Shown piece by piece: positions 12,517 through 14,841 of a stretch of 14,841 bases of DNA. Source of the stretch: an uncultured Eubacteriaceae bacterium (lineage in GTDB: Bacteria > Bacillota > Clostridia > Lachnospirales > CAG-274); the NCBI GenBank assembly GCA_938042265.1, contig CALIRN010000248.1:1-14841 (forward strand), given 5' to 3'. The number at the start of each line of letters is the position of its first letter. The stretch's first letter is position 1. The translations under genes and the position numbers were made by a program. The notes below the pieces were generated by a model. That model had not been told where the DNA came from, did no database searches, and saw only the letters and a program-made list of their open reading frames with translations.

Positions 12517-14323
12517 TGAAAATAAGCCAAAGGTGAATATGCGTATACCTGGTATGCGCGGTCCCAGAAATTTTGGTATAGTAGAAAAACCAAAGGAGGG
12601 AAAAAGAACCCTGTCAAGGATGCTTAAATACTTTTCAAAAGAGGCGAGGCTGGTTGTTCTGCTTATTGCCGTGGTTATTATTGTGGTTTTATGCTCAATT
12701 TTAGCCCCAAGTATGCAAAGTAAGGCTGTGGATACAATAGCACAGGGCAGCTATGATAAAATAGACAAAATTCTGGTGTGGATGATGGGATTATATCTTG
12801 TATCCTGCTTTGGCACGCTTTTTCAAAACCTTATCAGCGCCGTTTTGAGTCAGAATATTGTTAAGCGTATGAGAGAGGATTTGTTTGAGAAGATTGTAAA
12901 TCTTCCTACAAAATATATTGATAACCATTCTCATGGCGATATTATGAGCCGAATGACAAATGATGTGGAGAATATTTCAAATACCGTTTCTCAGTCTTTG
13001 GGGTCTCTTGTATCAGGTGTGCTTACAATCTGCGGTACAGTGGTAATAATGCTGTATTATTGTTGGCAGCTTGCGCTGCTGTCCTGCTCAACGGTTATAC
13101 TTACAGTGCTTGTTACAAAATATCTTTCCAAAATAATGAGGACGTTTTTTACCAGGCGGCAGGTTATCTTAGGCAGTCTTAACGGTATTGTAGAGGAAAA
13201 GGTGGTGGGCTATAAAACAGTTGTTGCCTATAACAGACAGCAGGCAGTTATATCCGAGTTTGAAAAAAGCTCCGATGAGCTGACTAAAACAGGTATTATA
13301 GCCGAGGTTTTCAGCGGCTCTATGGGACCTGTTATGAATGTTATAAATAATATCGGTTTTGTAATCATTGCCGTGTTTGGAGGATATTTTGCAATAAACG
13401 GGCTTATATCAATAGGTATCGTATCTGCATTTATTGTATATGCCAAGCAGTTTGGCAGACCTATAAATGAAATAGCGCAGGTTTACGGTCAGATTCAGAC
13501 TGCTATTGCAGGTGCGGAGAGAATTTTTGCAATTATGGATGAAGAAAGTGAAAATAAACAGGGTTCTGCTGATATGGAAAAGACAAGGGGTGTAATAACT
13601 TTTAAGAATGTAAACTTTTCCTATACTGAAGGCAAACAGGTGCTTTTTGATTTTAATCTTAAAGTAGATGCAGGCAGTAAGGTTGCTTTGGTAGGCGCTA
13701 CGGGAAGTGGAAAAACCACTGTTGTAAATCTGCTGATGAGATTTTATGATGCGGATAGCGGAGAAATATTAATTGACGGAGTAAACATAAGAGATATATC
13801 CATTAACGAACTTAGAAGAAATACGGCCATTGTTTTACAGGATACGGTGCTATTTTCCGATACCATAAGGAATAATCTTAAGTATTCAAATCCTAAAGCG
13901 GATGATGAGGATATGGTTAAGGCTGCAAAGTTAAGCAACTGCCATGATATGATAAAGCACTTCCCCGATAAATATGATACAATGCTTACGGAGGCGGGAC
14001 AGAATTTGTCTCAGGGACAAAGACAGCTTTTATCCATAGGCAGGGCTTTTTTGGCGAACCCTAAAATTCTCGTGCTTGATGAGGCTACCTCCAGTGTTGA
14101 TACGAGAACGGAAAAGCATATTCAGGATGCTATGGTTAATCTGATGAAGGAACGTACCAGTCTTATTATTGCACACAGACTTTCCACCATACAGGATGCA
14201 GATATGATAGTGGTGCTTGATAAGGGCAGAATTGTGGAAACGGGTAATCATGATCAGCTGCTTAAAAAACAGGGCAAATATTATGAGTTGTATATGACGC
14301 AGTTTGAGGGTAATGCAATATAA
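12509..14323 (+). CDS. Heterodimeric ABC exporter, subunit with canonical ATPase site
   Basis: 604 residues: a cytoplasmic N-terminal extension of about 45 residues rich in basic residues and Pro, six transmembrane helices within about 46-320, then a nucleotide-binding domain. Walker A is GATGSGKT (396-403), Walker B is ILVLDE (520-525) with the catalytic E525, and H556 is the H-loop histidine (IIAHRLST). Its signature is LSQGQ (500-504) instead of LSGGQ. In the dimer this altered signature faces the degenerate Walker motifs of the first subunit, while its own intact Walker motifs meet the partner's LSGGQ; the two genes therefore fit as one transporter. ATG at 12509 overlaps the upstream stop by 8 bp and follows GGGGGTG; the in-frame GTG at 12500 sits in that ribosome site. 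No T-run terminator follows. Confidence 0.93.
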   Translation: MSNENKPKVNMRIPGMRGPRNFGIVEKPKEGKRTLSRMLKYFSKEARLVVLLIAVVIIVVLCSILAPSMQSKAVDTIAQGSYDKIDKILVWMMGLYLVSCFGTLFQNLISAVLSQNIVKRMREDLFEKIVNLPTKYIDNHSHGDIMSRMTNDVENISNTVSQSLGSLVSGVLTICGTVVIMLYYCWQLALLSCSTVILTVLVTKYLSKIMRTFFTRRQVILGSLNGIVEEKVVGYKTVVAYNRQQAVISEFEKSSDELTKTGIIAEVFSGSMGPVMNVINNIGFVIIAVFGGYFAINGLISIGIVSAFIVYAKQFGRPINEIAQVYGQIQTAIAGAERIFAIMDEESENKQGSADMEKTRGVITFKNVNFSYTEGKQVLFDFNLKVDAGSKVALVGATGSGKTTVVNLLMRFYDADSGEILIDGVNIRDISINELRRNTAIVLQDTVLFSDTIRNNLKYSNPKADDEDMVKAAKLSNCHDMIKHFPDKYDTMLTEAGQNLSQGQRQLLSIGRAFLANPKILVLDEATSSVDTRTEKHIQDAMVNLMKERTSLIIAHRLSTIQDADMIVVLDKGRIVETGNHDQLLKKQGKYYELYMTQFEGNAI

Positions 14324-14330
14324 ATAATTC

Positions 14331-14383
14331 AGCCTGCAGAGCTAACAAATAACAAATAAAATTATTGACAAGCTTTGCAGGCT
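14331..14383. repeat. 13-bp inverted repeat overlapping rRNA promoter P1
   Basis: AGCCTGCAGAGCT (14331-14343) and AGCTTTGCAGGCT (14371-14383) pair over 13 bp with one G-U. The right arm occupies most of the P1 spacer. No T-run follows, so it is a poor terminator for the ABC operon, though it may slow readthrough or protect the 3' end. Confidence 0.6.
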
Positions 14384-14393
14384 GTGATATAAT
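14365..14393 (+). promoter_or_regulatory. rRNA operon promoter P1
   Basis: TTGACA (14365-14370), a 17-bp spacer ending TGTGA, TATAAT (14388-14393). Both hexamers are perfect consensus and the -10 is extended. Confidence 0.9.
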
Positions 14394-14457
14394 AATTAGC
14401 TGTCAGATAAAAGGACAGTTGTCAAGAAAAAATATTGTAAAAAATATAAAAAGCTTC

Positions 14458-14486
14458 TTGACAAATGTAAAAAGATATGGTAACAT
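14458..14486 (+). promoter_or_regulatory. rRNA operon promoter P2
   Basis: TTGACA (14458-14463), a 17-bp spacer, TAACAT (14481-14486). The A-rich stretch upstream (14425-14455) could act as an UP element. Confidence 0.8.
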
Positions 14487-14545
14487 ATCTTCTGTTGCAG
14501 ATTATTAGAGTTGCAACAAAAAAGATTAAAAAAAGAAAAAAGTTC

Positions 14546-14574
14546 TTGACAGCAATAAAAAGTTGTGATACAAT
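14546..14574 (+). promoter_or_regulatory. rRNA operon promoter P3
   Basis: TTGACA (14546-14551), a 17-bp spacer ending TGTGA, TACAAT (14569-14574). It is preceded by an A-rich tract (about 14515-14541). The start site is near 14581, about 200 nt before 16S. Confidence 0.85.
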
Positions 14575-14598
14575 ATATGAGCTGTCGCAAGAGAGCGG

Positions 14599-14655
14599 AA
14601 GGCGGTAAACGCCTTAAGGGCTTAAAATAAGCCTGACTCGAACATTGAAAACTAA
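14599..14655 (+). promoter_or_regulatory. rRNA leader: two hairpins and a boxA-like element
   Basis: AAGGCG-GTAAA-CGCCTT (14599-14615) and GGCTTA-AAA-TAAGCC (14619-14633) are perfect 6-bp stems. GAACATTGAAAACTAAATA, about 14639-14657, resembles the TCTTTGAAAACT antitermination region of Bacillus and Clostridium rRNA leaders. Together they suggest the usual antitermination leader. Confidence 0.6.
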
Positions 14656-14697
14656 ATAATCGGAAATGAACAAATACTCAAATCCCAAACAATTCAG

Positions 14698-14717
14698 TTA
14701 AGGCTGAAAAGTCTTAA
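14698..14717 (+). other. GAAA-tetraloop hairpin in the pre-16S spacer
   Basis: TTAAGGCT-GAAA-AGTCTTAA forms 8 bp with one G-U and a GNRA tetraloop. AAATCC at about 14680 and GGATTT at about 14728 could pair outside it. It is probably part of the precursor structure recognised during 16S processing. Confidence 0.5.
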
Positions 14718-14780
14718 CAAGGTTTTAGGATTTTTACTAAAGAAAAAATCTGTCAGTAGTTAAAAAAGAGCTACAAACTT

Positions 14781-14841
<61 letters not shown>

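Noticed and set aside
10774..14323. The ABC pair as exporter for the SCIFF peptide
   Set aside because: It is 4.8 kb away behind recJ, has its own MarR-controlled promoter, and lacks the peptidase domain of peptide exporters. MarR control points to drug or lipophile efflux.
14419..14446. Fourth rRNA promoter starting at TTGTCA (14419)
   Set aside because: No acceptable -10 hexamer lies 16-18 bp downstream; the region is A-rich and better read as upstream sequence of P2.

Overview
The window comes from a low-GC Gram-positive bacterium of class Clostridia. The main evidence is a SCIFF ranthipeptide gene with its radical-SAM maturase directly upstream of secD-secF, a TIGR04086-type membrane protein nearby, strong purine-rich Shine-Dalgarno sites, TGTGATATAAT-type extended -10 promoters, and the 16S rRNA 5' end at the right edge. 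I cannot assign a family or species.

Layout. Positions 1-676 (-) hold a partial PHP-domain phosphoesterase whose reading frame offers only a non-canonical start (ATT). Positions 758-1150 (+) encode a four-helix TIGR04086-type membrane protein. Positions 1151-4251 look like an accessory block. It contains an HTH protein divergent from a membrane-anchored Ser/Thr kinase, with a GC-richer ~82-bp repeat-like element between them. Next comes an XRE repressor divergent from a 48-residue microprotein that resembles the repressor's own C-terminus, and then a zinc-ribbon membrane protein. Positions 4280-5941 are the SCIFF system: promoter, 46-aa precursor with six Cys, intercistronic terminator, and maturase. 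Positions 5978-8439 are the secD-secF operon with its promoter, a 5' leader hairpin and a terminator. recJ (8456-10237) starts only 16 bp after that terminator. Positions 10251-14323 are a MarR-regulated operon encoding a heterodimeric ABC exporter. Positions 14331-14780 hold three tandem rRNA promoters and a structured leader, and 16S rRNA begins near 14781.

How the genes work together. TIGR04086, SCIFF, maturase, secD, secF and recJ are, to my knowledge, a recurring Clostridial neighbourhood, so the regulatory and kinase genes at 1151-4251 are probably an insertion into it. SCIFF and its maturase form a RiPP modification pair, and the terminator between them probably sets a high precursor-to-enzyme ratio. 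SecD and SecF assist Sec translocation, and RecJ is the 5'-3' single-strand exonuclease. MarR probably represses its own operon, encoding two half-transporters with one degenerate and one canonical ATPase site, through two copies of GTTAGGTACCTT that bracket the promoter. The same two sites can fold into a terminator in transcripts arriving from recJ.

The most novel-looking items are the repressor-mimic microprotein and its symmetric control region, the SCIFF intercistronic terminator, the dual-use MarR operator/terminator, the repeat-like element at 1598-1691, and the ATT start of the PHP gene.
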